Positions 5,568-12,344 are shown, numbered from the stretch's first letter. The stretch: 12,828 nucleotides of DNA from Spirochaetaceae bacterium (GCA_031257995.1 JAIRNN010000243.1:1-12828); one strand, 5' to 3'. Made by a program: numbers and translations. Notes: generated by a model not told the origin, from the letters alone.

Positions 5568-7628
5568 ATGGAAAGGATACTCAAGGGCGACAAGATTTTA
5601 TTGGGGACCTGTTATTACCCGGAACATTGGGAGCGCGGGCTGTGGAAGGACGATCTTTCGAGAATGAAAAAACACGGCATTGCCGCCGTGCGGGTCGCCG
5701 AATTCGCGTGGAACAAGGTGGAACCTGCCGAGGGGCAGTACACGTTCGGGTTTTTTGATGATTTTCTTGAAACCGCCGGAGCAGCGGATATGGCGGTCAT
5801 TTTCTGTACGCCTACGGCTGCGCCGCCGGCATGGCTTACCCACCGTTACCCGGAAGTCTTGAACGCGGACATCAACGGCCTGTCGATACACCACGGGGAA
5901 CGGCGGCATTACAACTACAACGCTTATGCCTATCGGCGTTTTGCCGCGATTATCACGGAAAAAATAGCGGAACATTACGGCAAGCATCCGTGTATCATCG
6001 GCTGGCAGATTGACAATGAAATTAATTGTGGTACCGATGAGTTCTATTCGGCGAGCGATACTGCCGCGTTTAGGGAATTTCTCAAAAAGAAATATCAAAC
6101 CCTGGATAATCTTAACACCGCATGGGGAACCGTGTTCTGGAACCAGACCTATACCGCTTGGGATGAGGTGTTTGTCCCCCGGAAGACCGCCAACAATTCC
6201 CACAGCCCCCATCTGGTTCTGGACTATTACCGGTTTGTATCGGAAAGCGCCCGGAGTTTTGTGAAGCTCCAAAGTGACATACTGCGGAAATATATCAAAA
6301 GCGGGGACTTCATCACCACCAACGGCATATTTGCCAACCTTGACAGCCACCGCATGACCGCCGAAAGCCTTGATTTTATCACCTACGATTCTTACCCGGA
6401 TTTTGCCTACTGCCTGAACGCGGACCCGGTACATTCCGATGACCTTAACGACCGGAAATGGAGCCGCCATTTGTCCGAGGTACGTTCAATCTCGAAGGTT
6501 TTTGGCATCATGGAGCAGCAATCCGGGTCTCCGGGCTGGAATACCCGCATGGAGGCCCCTCAGCCGAGGCCGGGGCAGATGGCCCTCTGGACTATGCAGA
6601 GCATAGCCCACGGCGCGGACTACGTGAGTTACTTCCGCTGGCGCACCTGCGCTATGGGCACAGAAATTTACTGGCACGGCATCCTCGATTATTCAAACCG
6701 GGATAACCGCCGCCTTGCCGAACTTGCCTCGATTTATGAGAAAACACAAACGTTGTCCGGGCTTGCGGGGAGCGTTTACGAGGCGGCGTTTGGAGTATTA
6801 AAAGACTACGACAACGTCTGGGATTCAAGGCTGGACGCATGGCACAGGCGGCTGGACGAGGTAAGCGGGGCGGGAATTTTTCAGGCCGCGCAACTGACCC
6901 ATACGCCGTTTGATTATGTGTATATTGATGATTCCACCACTCTGGAAGTTTTATCGAAGTATCCGGTCTTGTTTTACCCTCACGCGGTTATTATGACTGA
7001 AAAACGCGCCGAATTGCTGGAGAAATATGTGGAATCGGGCGGGGTCTTGATACTAGGCTGCCGCGCCGCTTACAAGGATGTCACCGGGAAATGCCCTATG
7101 GTAAAACTGCCGGGGCTCTTGCAAAATCTTTCCGGCGTTGACGTGACGGAATACACGTTCACCGCCGCTGACGAGGGGATGATCTCGGTCGATTGGGACG
7201 GGACGGAACTTGAAGCCCCGGTTTTCAACGACATTCTGGAACCTCTTGGCAATGCCCGCGTTCTGGGGCGGTATACGAAGAGTTACTACGCCTCTTCCCC
7301 GGCGCTCATCGTCCGCGAATACGGCAAGGGCAGGGTGTACTATTTTGGCGGTACCTTCTCCCGGCAGGGCGCCCGTGTGTTTCTGGAAAAACTGGGTGTT
7401 GCCGGCCCCTATCGGGACCTTTTTGAACTGCCTGAATGCTGCGAGCTTGCCGTCAGAAGAAAAGGAGACGCGCGTTTCTTTTTTGTTCTGAATTATACGA
7501 AGGAGGCGGTTCGTATCACTTTGAAAAGGGAAATGACCGACCTCTATACACGGCAAAGCGTTTCGGGGGATATAGAACTTCCCGCCTACGGGACGGGGGT
7601 GTACGCGGCGCGAATTGAAAATGGATAA
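5568..7628 (+). CDS. GH42 beta-galactosidase
   Basis: A 686-residue enzyme of normal GH42 length, hydrolysing terminal beta-D-galactose from galactosides. There is no signal peptide, so it acts in the cytoplasm on imported sugar. Order of domains: TIM barrel (about 8-390, starting LLGTCYYPEHW), a flavodoxin-like trimerisation domain (about 390-615) and a small C-terminal beta domain (about 625-686). The acid/base is Glu151 in GWQIDNE and the nucleophile Glu316 in FGIMEQQSGSPGW, both in canonical context. The cysteine cluster that binds zinc in the Thermus A4 enzyme is missing; only Cys154 lies nearby. The start has AAAAGGA at 6 nt. It lies 165 bp after the permease, so it is read either from the importer promoter or from an unrecognised one. 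The last codons and the stop lie inside a 19-bp repeat (7612-7630). Confidence 0.96.
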   Translation: MERILKGDKILLGTCYYPEHWERGLWKDDLSRMKKHGIAAVRVAEFAWNKVEPAEGQYTFGFFDDFLETAGAADMAVIFCTPTAAPPAWLTHRYPEVLNADINGLSIHHGERRHYNYNAYAYRRFAAIITEKIAEHYGKHPCIIGWQIDNEINCGTDEFYSASDTAAFREFLKKKYQTLDNLNTAWGTVFWNQTYTAWDEVFVPRKTANNSHSPHLVLDYYRFVSESARSFVKLQSDILRKYIKSGDFITTNGIFANLDSHRMTAESLDFITYDSYPDFAYCLNADPVHSDDLNDRKWSRHLSEVRSISKVFGIMEQQSGSPGWNTRMEAPQPRPGQMALWTMQSIAHGADYVSYFRWRTCAMGTEIYWHGILDYSNRDNRRLAELASIYEKTQTLSGLAGSVYEAAFGVLKDYDNVWDSRLDAWHRRLDEVSGAGIFQAAQLTHTPFDYVYIDDSTTLEVLSKYPVLFYPHAVIMTEKRAELLEKYVESGGVLILGCRAAYKDVTGKCPMVKLPGLLQNLSGVDVTEYTFTAADEGMISVDWDGTELEAPVFNDILEPLGNARVLGRYTKSYYASSPALIVREYGKGRVYYFGGTFSRQGARVFLEKLGVAGPYRDLFELPECCELAVRRKGDARFFFVLNYTKEAVRITLKREMTDLYTRQSVSGDIELPAYGTGVYAARIENG

Positions 7629-7630
7629 TG
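7612..7630 (+). repeat. 19-bp inverted repeat, left copy (covers the GH42 stop codon)
   Basis: GAATTGAAAATGGATAATG occurs here and as a perfect reverse complement at 8111-8129. A looser relative (GAATTGATAATGGAGAATTG) is at 3533-3552. The two perfect copies bracket the spacer after GH42, and this one supplies the final Ile-Glu-Asn-Gly-stop of the enzyme. Confidence 0.8.
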
Positions 7631-7637
7631 GAAAATA

Positions 7638-7656
7638 ATGTAGGCTTAACACCTCG
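7638..7656 (+). repeat. 19-bp direct repeat, left copy
   Basis: ATGTAGGCTTAACACCTCG occurs perfectly here and at 7899-7917, flanking the element at 7699-7882. A partial third unit (TGTATGCAGGCTTAAA) follows at about 7919. It may be the trace of a longer duplication around the inserted element. Confidence 0.8.
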
Positions 7657-7698
7657 CCTTATTCGCGGTTAATCTCTTTGTATTGATGACTTTAGAAT

Positions 7699-7882
7699 TT
7701 AACCGCAAAGGCGCGCGAAGGCGGTGCCATACATGGCAATAAGGTTTTTACCGGCAGCCGCGCCTTTTATCGCCAATTCGTCTGTTTTGTCAGCTTTCAC
7801 AGAAAGCCGCCTTCAAGACTGCTTGTAAAGCCATCGGCTATCAAATCAGCACGCCTCTATCCTTATTCGCCTTTGCGGTTTA
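7699..7882 (-). mobile_element. MITE-like element with TTAACCGCAAAGGC ends, short copy
   Basis: Terminal inverted repeats TTAACCGCAAAGGC (7699-7712) and GCCTTTGCGGTTTA (7869-7882) differ at one base. The reverse complement of the interior matches the element at 10021-10317 over about 125 bp, with roughly 90% identity by eye, from the segment read here as AAGGTTTTTACCGGC to CCTCTATCCTTA. It encodes no convincing protein. At the left end it has a small GCCAT/ATGGC palindrome where the other copy has a large insertion. It is a non-autonomous repeat; the family that mobilised it is not known. Confidence 0.7.
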
Positions 7883-7898
7883 CTAACCGCCTCGCCGT

Positions 7899-7917
7899 AT
7901 GTAGGCTTAACACCTCG
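7899..7917 (+). repeat. 19-bp direct repeat, right copy
   Basis: Exact second copy of the sequence at 7638-7656, 17 bp beyond the right end of the TIR element. Confidence 0.8.
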
Positions 7918-7980
7918 TTGTATGCAGGCTTAAAGAGGGGAAAGCCGCAGTTGCTTTGTTGCCGACCTCTCATTTCCTGC

Positions 7981-8077
7981 GCCCTACGCTACCCTCTCTG
8001 CGGGGTACTACCGTCCCCGCAGAGGGGGTAGCGTAGGGCGGCTCAAAACCGTACATCGTATAGAGCGGTTTTGAGCC
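7981..8077. repeat. Two consecutive long hairpins
   Basis: Arms 7981-8005 and 8015-8039 are 25 nt each and complementary except for one position, with a 9-nt loop. Directly after, GGCTCAAAACCG (8040-8051) and CGGTTTTGAGCC (8066-8077) form a perfect 12-bp stem. The right arm of the first hairpin is also the start of the GC-rich repeat copy C, so the hairpin may have arisen from two inverted copies of that repeat's head. No T-run follows either stem. Confidence 0.75.
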
Positions 8078-8107
8078 GGCTGGAGCGAGGGGGAGACTGT
8101 CCCACTT
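8015..8107 (+). repeat. GC-rich intergenic repeat family, copy C
   Basis: CCCCGCAGAGGGGGTAG, then AGGGCGG, a variable part that here is the 12-bp hairpin, then GAGGGGGAGACTGTCCCAC. Same head and tail as copies A and B; only the middle differs. Confidence 0.55.
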
Positions 8108-8110
8108 AAT

Positions 8111-8129
8111 CATTATCCATTTTCAATTC
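8111..8129 (-). repeat. 19-bp inverted repeat, right copy
   Basis: Exact reverse complement of 7612-7630. Together they bracket about 480 bp of spacer. Confidence 0.8.
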
Positions 8130-8148
8130 CCTGTAGGGGCCAACCCCC

Positions 8149-8177
8149 TTGCGGTAATAGTGAGAATATGGTATGGT
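8149..8177 (+). promoter_or_regulatory. Weak candidate promoter of the salvage operon
   Basis: TTGCGG (8149-8154), 17 nt, TATGGT (8172-8177): 3/6 and 4/6 matches. If real, the upstream ATG at 8173 lies within the -10 box and cannot be the start, which agrees with choosing 8197. No purine riboswitch fold was recognised upstream. Confidence 0.25.
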
Positions 8178-8196
8178 TTCTCCAAAAGGAGACAAT

Positions 8197-9321
8197 ATGA
8201 TACTTTTGATCTGGCAGTTTTTGCTGGCGGTGTTTTTTGTGGTGGTGAACGGGGCAACGCAGCTTTTCTACGCCCAGTCGCTGGGGTATAAGCTGAAGCC
8301 GACGGGGTTCGCCTATTTTATCGGCGCACTCGGCAACCTTGCGACCGGTTCTGTGGTTCCTATTTCCGGGCAAGCGGAAATGATCACGATGTCAGGGCTC
8401 ATCAAGAACCTCAACGTGCGGGTCGCGGCCCTGTTGATAGCCTCGGCGGTGGGAATATTTCTGGGGGCGACCGGCCTTCTCTCCCGCATCGTGGACTTTT
8501 CCGGTACCACCGTGATCTCCGGCATGATGGCCGGGGTCGGGCTCATACTGGCGACGGTCGGCGTTTCTCTTGCCAAACAGGAAGTCAGGACGGGGATCAT
8601 CTCGATCGTCAGCGCGATTGCCGTATGGATCCTTTCCCACGATGTGGTTTACACGATTGCCGTGTCCGTTTTTCTTTCATCGTTGGACTACTGCCTGTTG
8701 CAAAAACGGCGGGTAAATCTCGATGATGTGGCAAAGGATGCGGGCATCGACGCGGAATCGGCCGACTGGCGGTTCTGGACGAAAGATTACTGGGCGGACT
8801 TCAAGGTGCTGAGGCCCCAGTTTACCCTCGGCGCGGTGTTGGGCGGTCTGGGGTTCATCTGCCTGAACATCGGTTCCAATATTTCTTTCGGCAATATCAC
8901 GGCATCCATCGCCGGGGTGGAACCTAAGCTCAACGCCCTGTCTTTGATCAACTCGCTGGCGGACATCCCGTCAATCCTCTTTGGCGGCATGCCGATAGAG
9001 GCGATCATATCGGGAACCGCCGGAGCCCCCTGGCCGGTTGCGGCGGGGATCGCGATGATGGCGGTGTCCGGCGCGTTGCTTCTCACCGGCCTTATGACCA
9101 AGATCGGGCGGTACGTTCCGTCCCAGTCAATCGCGGGTTTTCTCCTGATTATCGGGTTTTCCCTTACCCTAGTTCCCAACCTCAGCGCGGTGGCCGCCTC
9201 CGAGTCTCCCCTGGAAGGTATCGTAGCCGGAAGCGTTACCATGCTTACCAGCAACGCTTTCGTCGGTATGGCTGCGGGCGTAGTTGTTAAACTTACCGGA
9301 AACCTTTTCGGGCTGGTCTGA
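8197..9321 (+). CDS. NCS2-family nucleobase permease
   Basis: A 374-residue inner-membrane protein, hydrophobic through most of its length, with a charged cytoplasmic insert around LLQKRRVNLDDVAKDAGIDAESADWRFW. It resembles the xanthine/uracil (NCS2) transporters in segments such as FGGMPIEAIISGTAGAPWP and SGTTVISGMMAGVGLILATVGVSL. It is shorter than the usual 420-460 residues. The ATG at 8197 has AAGGAG 5 nt upstream; an in-frame ATG at 8173 lacks a ribosome site. It shares one base with the next gene (TGATG), so the pair is coupled. Import of a purine or related base is the likely role; the exact substrate is not visible. Confidence 0.8.
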   Translation: MILLIWQFLLAVFFVVVNGATQLFYAQSLGYKLKPTGFAYFIGALGNLATGSVVPISGQAEMITMSGLIKNLNVRVAALLIASAVGIFLGATGLLSRIVDFSGTTVISGMMAGVGLILATVGVSLAKQEVRTGIISIVSAIAVWILSHDVVYTIAVSVFLSSLDYCLLQKRRVNLDDVAKDAGIDAESADWRFWTKDYWADFKVLRPQFTLGAVLGGLGFICLNIGSNISFGNITASIAGVEPKLNALSLINSLADIPSILFGGMPIEAIISGTAGAPWPVAAGIAMMAVSGALLLTGLMTKIGRYVPSQSIAGFLLIIGFSLTLVPNLSAVAASESPLEGIVAGSVTMLTSNAFVGMAAGVVVKLTGNLFGLV

Positions 9322-9917
9322 TGAACGATTGGCCCCCGGCGCATTCGGTCGGACTGACCCCGGATTTGACCGTTGATCTCCCCCTCATTCGGGACCCGGC
9401 CACGGGGTTTGCCTTCTACTCTTTCAATATGATAGGAAAGGCGGGCTGGTGCGAAAAAACGGCGCAGGAGCTGGCGCAGAGGCTCAAGTCCGGCCTCGGC
9501 GAGTCCCCGGAAGCCTTTGTTACCGCCGAGGCTAAGGCGATTGCCCTTACCCAGGAGCTGGCGCGGAACTTTGGGCACGACAGGTATGTGGTGTTGCGGA
9601 AGAGCCGGAAGAGCTATATGCGGGATCCGGTCAGCTTTCGGGGCGGCTCGATCACCTCGGGCGAGCAGGAATACTGGGTCGAACAAGCCGACCTCGATTA
9701 TCTCTGCGGCAAAAGGGTTGTGCTGGTTGACGACGTGGTGTCCACAGGCGGGACGGCAAAGACCTTCCTGAAAGTCGTCGGGCTTGTCCGTTGCAGGCTG
9801 CTGGCGTTCTGCTGCGTCCTCACGGAAGGAACACAGTGGACTCAGTTCGAGGGCATCCCCGTTATAAGCCTTAACCACCTGCCGCTGCCGGGCGTTATCC
9901 GGGGAGTGGAGGCGTAA
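9321..9917 (+). CDS. PRPP-binding phosphoribosyltransferase (adenine PRTase-like)
   Basis: A 198-residue type I phosphoribosyltransferase. The PRPP-binding loop is VVLVDDVVSTGGT (133-145), two hydrophobic residues and two acidic residues followed by the S/T-G-G-T loop. RKSRKSYM (93-100) is placed like the RKxxKLP segment of adenine phosphoribosyltransferases, and EAKAIALTQELAR (70-82) like their EA(R/K)G helix. The start codon overlaps the permease stop by one base. The expected reaction is base + PRPP to nucleoside 5'-phosphate + pyrophosphate, trapping the base imported by the neighbouring permease in the cytoplasm. The base is not determined; adenine, guanine or xanthine are all possible. 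Confidence 0.85.
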   Translation: MNDWPPAHSVGLTPDLTVDLPLIRDPATGFAFYSFNMIGKAGWCEKTAQELAQRLKSGLGESPEAFVTAEAKAIALTQELARNFGHDRYVVLRKSRKSYMRDPVSFRGGSITSGEQEYWVEQADLDYLCGKRVVLVDDVVSTGGTAKTFLKVVGLVRCRLLAFCCVLTEGTQWTQFEGIPVISLNHLPLPGVIRGVEA

Positions 9918-9957
9918 CCTTTGGATAGAGTGCGGCTCTTTGCAAAACACCTTTATT

Positions 9958-9977
9958 TGAGCCTGTTCCAAAACTCA
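9958..9977 (+). repeat. GAGGCTGTTTCAAAACCTC short palindromic repeat
   Basis: TGAGCCTGTTCCAAAACTCA, a member of the family at 5402, 10363, 11629 and 12511. It is inverted with respect to 10363-10383 and lies 41 bp after the phosphoribosyltransferase stop. Confidence 0.65.
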
Positions 9978-10020
9978 TTTGTATTGGAGTATTACTGTCA
10001 GTTGACAAAGAGGTAAGGAA

Positions 10021-10317
10021 TTAACCGCGAAGGCGAAGGCGGTTAAGGATAGAGGCGCGCTGATTTGACAGCCGATTGACTTTACAAGCGGTCTTGAAGG
10101 CGGCTTTCTGTGAAGGCTGACAAAACAGGCGGATTGGCGGTAAAAGGCGCGGCTACCGGTAAAAACCTTCCGCGCCTTCAGTACCGCGGCGCCGAAGCTG
10201 GTATCCAGGCGCCGTCTTTACTGGCGCCGTGCCATGCTGCATAACCGCGCTAACGCTCCTAGCACAACCTACGGTTGTGCCTGTTTCGGGCGCGGCATGG
10301 GGTGCCTTTGCGGTTAA
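10021..10317 (+). mobile_element. MITE-like element with TTAACCGC(G/A)AAGGC ends, long copy
   Basis: Terminal inverted repeats TTAACCGCGAAGGC (10021-10034) and GCCTTTGCGGTTAA (10304-10317) differ at one base. The first 150 bp match the reverse complement of 7699-7882. The right part has about 120 extra bases made of palindromes: three GGCGCCG units (10188, 10208, 10223) and a long stem in which CCATG (10232-10236) pairs with CATGG (10296-10300), CCGCGC (10245-10250) with GCGCGG (10290-10295), and GCACAACC (10262-10269) with GGTTGTGC (10273-10280). No protein-coding potential was recognised. Confidence 0.7.
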
Positions 10318-10362
10318 ATTTAATTGAGGCTGCCGGTAAAGGCGGGCAGTCTAAGGTTCGCT

Positions 10363-10383
10363 TGAGGTTTTGAAACAGCCTCA
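10363..10383 (-). repeat. GAGGCTGTTTCAAAACCTC short palindromic repeat
   Basis: GAGGTTTTGAAACAGCCTC with flanking T and A; the most symmetrical member of the family (GAGG/CCTC outside, GTTT/AAAC inside). It is opposite in orientation to the copy at 9958. Confidence 0.65.
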
Positions 10384-10450
10384 CTTTATTGCTTTGCTTT
10401 CATAGAAGAAAGTGGTGCGTTGCGGGTAAAGTAACGGACACGGAGGAATT

Positions 10451-11410
10451 ATGCTTGTCGATTTAAGGCCAGAGGAACTATTCCGGTGGAAGGGTTTGAA
10501 CCCGCGCCCGAAAGATCACGATGCCTACTGGGAACGCGCGCTTGGGGAACTGGACGCGGTGAAGCCGGAGGTCGAACTGAAATCGGCCGCTTTTACCTGT
10601 GCCTTTGCCGACTGTTTCGATCTCTATTTCACCGGGGTACGGGGCGCGCGCATCCACGCGAAGTATGTACGGCCTAAAAAGATCGCGGGTACCATCCCGG
10701 CGGTATTCTTTTTTCACGGATATAGCGGTTCGGCGGGCGACTGGTCGCGGTTTCTGCCCTTTGCCGCCGAGGGAATAGCGGCGGCGGCGATTGATGTTCG
10801 CGGACAGGGCGGTTTGAGCGAGGATACGGGCAACGCTGTCCGGGGCAACACATTGCAGGGACAGATCATTCGCGGCCTTGACGACGACCCGGACAACTTT
10901 CTCATGCGGCATATTTTTCTGGACACGGCTCAGGTTATCCGTGTGGTTGCGGCTTTTGACGAGATTGACGAGAACCGCCTCGGCGCGACCGGGGGTTCCC
11001 AAGGAGGCGGCCTCACCATCGCGTGCGCGGCACTGGAACCCCGGATCAAGCGGGCGTTCGCGCTCTATCCTTTCCTGTCCGACTACAAACGCGTGTGGGA
11101 GCTTGACCTCGCGAAGGATTCCTACACGGAGTTGCGGATATATTTCAAGCGATTCGACCCCCGCCATGAACGCGACACCGAATCATTTACCCGCCTCGGC
11201 TATATCGACATTCAGTTTCTCGCGCCGAGGATCAAGGCCGATTTTGTCATGCTGACCGGCCTTATGGACACGGTTTGCCCGCCCTCATCGCAGTTTGCCG
11301 CCTACAACAAGATCACCGCGAACAAGAAGGTGTATTTCTACCATGATTTCGGCCACGAAAATCTTCCCGAAAGCGACGATATGCTCTTTGATTTTATGAG
11401 AGGCTTGTAA
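10451..11410 (+). CDS. Acetyl xylan esterase / cephalosporin-C deacetylase (CE7)
   Basis: A 319-residue alpha/beta hydrolase of normal CE7 length. It carries the family signatures RGQ (117-119), GGSQGG with nucleophile Ser183, the Asp273 of LMDTVCPPSS, and GHE with His302, at the same spacing as the Thermotoga enzyme. The oxyanion region is FFFHGYSGSAGDW (86-98). There is no signal peptide, so it removes acetyl groups from short acetylated sugars or xylo-oligosaccharides in the cytoplasm. The ATG at 10451 follows GGAGG at 6 nt. It stands alone, with repeats before it and a terminator after it. It fits the carbohydrate theme of the GH42 locus, but no shared regulation is visible. Confidence 0.94.
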   Translation: MLVDLRPEELFRWKGLNPRPKDHDAYWERALGELDAVKPEVELKSAAFTCAFADCFDLYFTGVRGARIHAKYVRPKKIAGTIPAVFFFHGYSGSAGDWSRFLPFAAEGIAAAAIDVRGQGGLSEDTGNAVRGNTLQGQIIRGLDDDPDNFLMRHIFLDTAQVIRVVAAFDEIDENRLGATGGSQGGGLTIACAALEPRIKRAFALYPFLSDYKRVWELDLAKDSYTELRIYFKRFDPRHERDTESFTRLGYIDIQFLAPRIKADFVMLTGLMDTVCPPSSQFAAYNKITANKKVYFYHDFGHENLPESDDMLFDFMRGL

Positions 11411-11530
11411 AGGGGTTCATAGGGGTGTCTCCTCCGATTCATTCCGCTATTGGGTTCTTGTTTTCGTCATTTATGGCTATAGAAAAATATTAGACTTGTT
11501 CAACAACCCGGTTGGTTGTCTCACAAGTCT

Positions 11531-11581
11531 TACGGTTTTTCAGGCTAAAGCCGAGCTTTAGCCTTAGAAAACCGTATTTTT
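11531..11581 (+). terminator. Strong intrinsic terminator after the esterase gene
   Basis: TACGGTTTT (11531-11539) pairs with AAAACCGTA (11568-11576), and inside it GGCTAAAGC (11543-11551) pairs perfectly with GCTTTAGCC (11555-11563) around a 3-nt loop. Five T follow at once. The A-rich left side may allow action on both strands, which suits the convergent arrangement with the minus-strand gene at 11741-12247. Confidence 0.75.
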
Positions 11582-11628
11582 AGCGGAAGTTGTTCGGAAA
11601 CTTGAGGGTTCCAAATAACTCTATTATC

Positions 11629-11648
11629 TGAGCCTGTTTCAAAACTCC
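11629..11648 (+). repeat. GAGGCTGTTTCAAAACCTC short palindromic repeat
   Basis: TGAGCCTGTTTCAAAACTCC, 92 bp beyond the stop of the minus-strand gene. It is inverted relative to the copy at 12511, so the two bracket that gene. Confidence 0.65.
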
Positions 11649-11740
11649 ATGTTGCGGAGCGGGCAGACTTCTCTTGCGGCCATCTCTGGCCTGTGTGATC
11701 GAGGCCGTATGCTACTCTTTTTTGCCGTGATCCGGGGCGG

Positions 11741-12247
11741 TTAGCCGGACGGAGACGCGGGTTTGGCGGCGTTTTGGGCCGAAAACCGGGCCGTTATCGT
11801 CATCCCGGGCGACCTAAGGCTGTCCCAACTTAAGATGTAGGCCGCTGCCCCCGGTATCGGCGTGCTTGCCGACTTGTCTATCGCCGTCCAGTCCGCCTCT
11901 TCCGCATCCTCTGGCGGCTCCCCGTCCAAGATCTCCGACTCGTACCGCTCCCCCCAAACGTGCCCCTTCCGCCCCACGATTATGTTGAACCGCAGGGAAA
12001 ACGTTTGTTTCAGCAGCTGCATTATCAGCGGCAGCATAAAGCCGTCTTCAGGCTTGATATAGAACGTGAGCCACGCCCCCTCAAGCCGGAGACAGCGCAT
12101 CTCGAAGCCGTAACGCGCTTTTGTTTCGCGGAGCACACGGTGAAGCAGCACTTTCGCCCACGACAACTGGAACAAGGGCTCGCCGATATTGACCTCTGTT
12201 CCTACTTTATACCAGACGTTCTGTTGTAACTTTCGCGGTTTATTCAT
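11741..12247 (-). CDS. RAYT/Y1-like transposase relative without HUH motif, copy 2
   Basis: A complete 168-residue protein. GGAGG (12255-12259) lies 7 nt upstream of the ATG at 12247. It keeps the Y1/RAYT-like framework: VWYKVGTEVN (11-20), a helix WAKVLLHRVLRETKARYGFEM (30-50), IMQLLKQTFSLRFN (75-88) and GHVWGERYES (95-104). The HUH position reads WLTFYI (59-64), with no histidine. A tyrosine at 137 is kept in both copies, but I cannot tell whether it equals the catalytic one. It has diverged from copy 1 by about a quarter of its residues without any gap or stop, which suggests selection on the protein. It could be a domesticated DNA-binding protein that recognises palindromic repeats; that is speculation. 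Confidence 0.78.
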   Translation of the reverse strand: MNKPRKLQQNVWYKVGTEVNIGEPLFQLSWAKVLLHRVLRETKARYGFEMRCLRLEGAWLTFYIKPEDGFMLPLIMQLLKQTFSLRFNIIVGRKGHVWGERYESEILDGEPPEDAEEADWTAIDKSASTPIPGAAAYILSWDSLRSPGMTITARFSAQNAAKPASPSG

Positions 12248-12344
12248 ATAAAAACCTCCATACTATATAAGGCGTTGAGTGGCGGTTTTGCTTTAGTCTG
12301 ATGGGGAAAAACCGTGAAAAAGGGAGAAAAAAGATGAAAAAGTG

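Larger units (their letters stand above)
7629..8196. other. Repeat-filled spacer between GH42 and the salvage operon
   Basis: No gene is supported. From left to right it contains two 19-bp direct repeats around a 184-bp TIR element, two consecutive long hairpins (7981-8077), copy C of the GC-rich repeat, the inverse copy of the 19-bp repeat, and a small GGGG/CCCC hairpin near 8135-8148. Several layers of repeats have accumulated here. Confidence 0.75.
9918..10450. other. Repeat-filled spacer between the salvage operon and the esterase
   Basis: No gene is supported. It holds two inverted copies of the short palindromic repeat (9958-9977 and 10363-10383) that bracket the 297-bp TIR element at 10021-10317. 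TGAGGCTG (10325-10332) can also pair with CAGCCTCA (10376-10383), an 8-bp stem that uses the end of the right repeat. Confidence 0.7.
11411..11740. other. Spacer between the esterase and the second transposase-like gene
   Basis: No gene is supported. Features are an 8-bp stem AGACTTGT/ACAAGTCT (11492-11499, 11523-11530), directly followed by the terminator hairpin at 11531, then a short palindromic repeat at 11629. Around the whole, TTCAACAAC (11499-11507) can be partly matched with GTTGTTCGGAA (11590-11600), suggesting a nested palindrome. Confidence 0.6.

Noticed and set aside
8173..8196. Earlier ATG for the NCS2-type permease
   Set aside because: It has no ribosome site, and the ATG at 8197 is preceded by AAGGAG at proper spacing.
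8787..9971. 394-codon minus-strand frame
   Set aside because: It is antisense to the permease and phosphoribosyltransferase, both of which have clear family motifs and coupled starts.
9990..10020. TTGACA near 9999 as a promoter
   Set aside because: No -10 box at proper spacing and no gene starting downstream before the TIR element.
7629..10450. Repeats as a CRISPR array
   Set aside because: The repeats are few, unevenly spaced and palindromic, with no constant spacer length and no cas genes.
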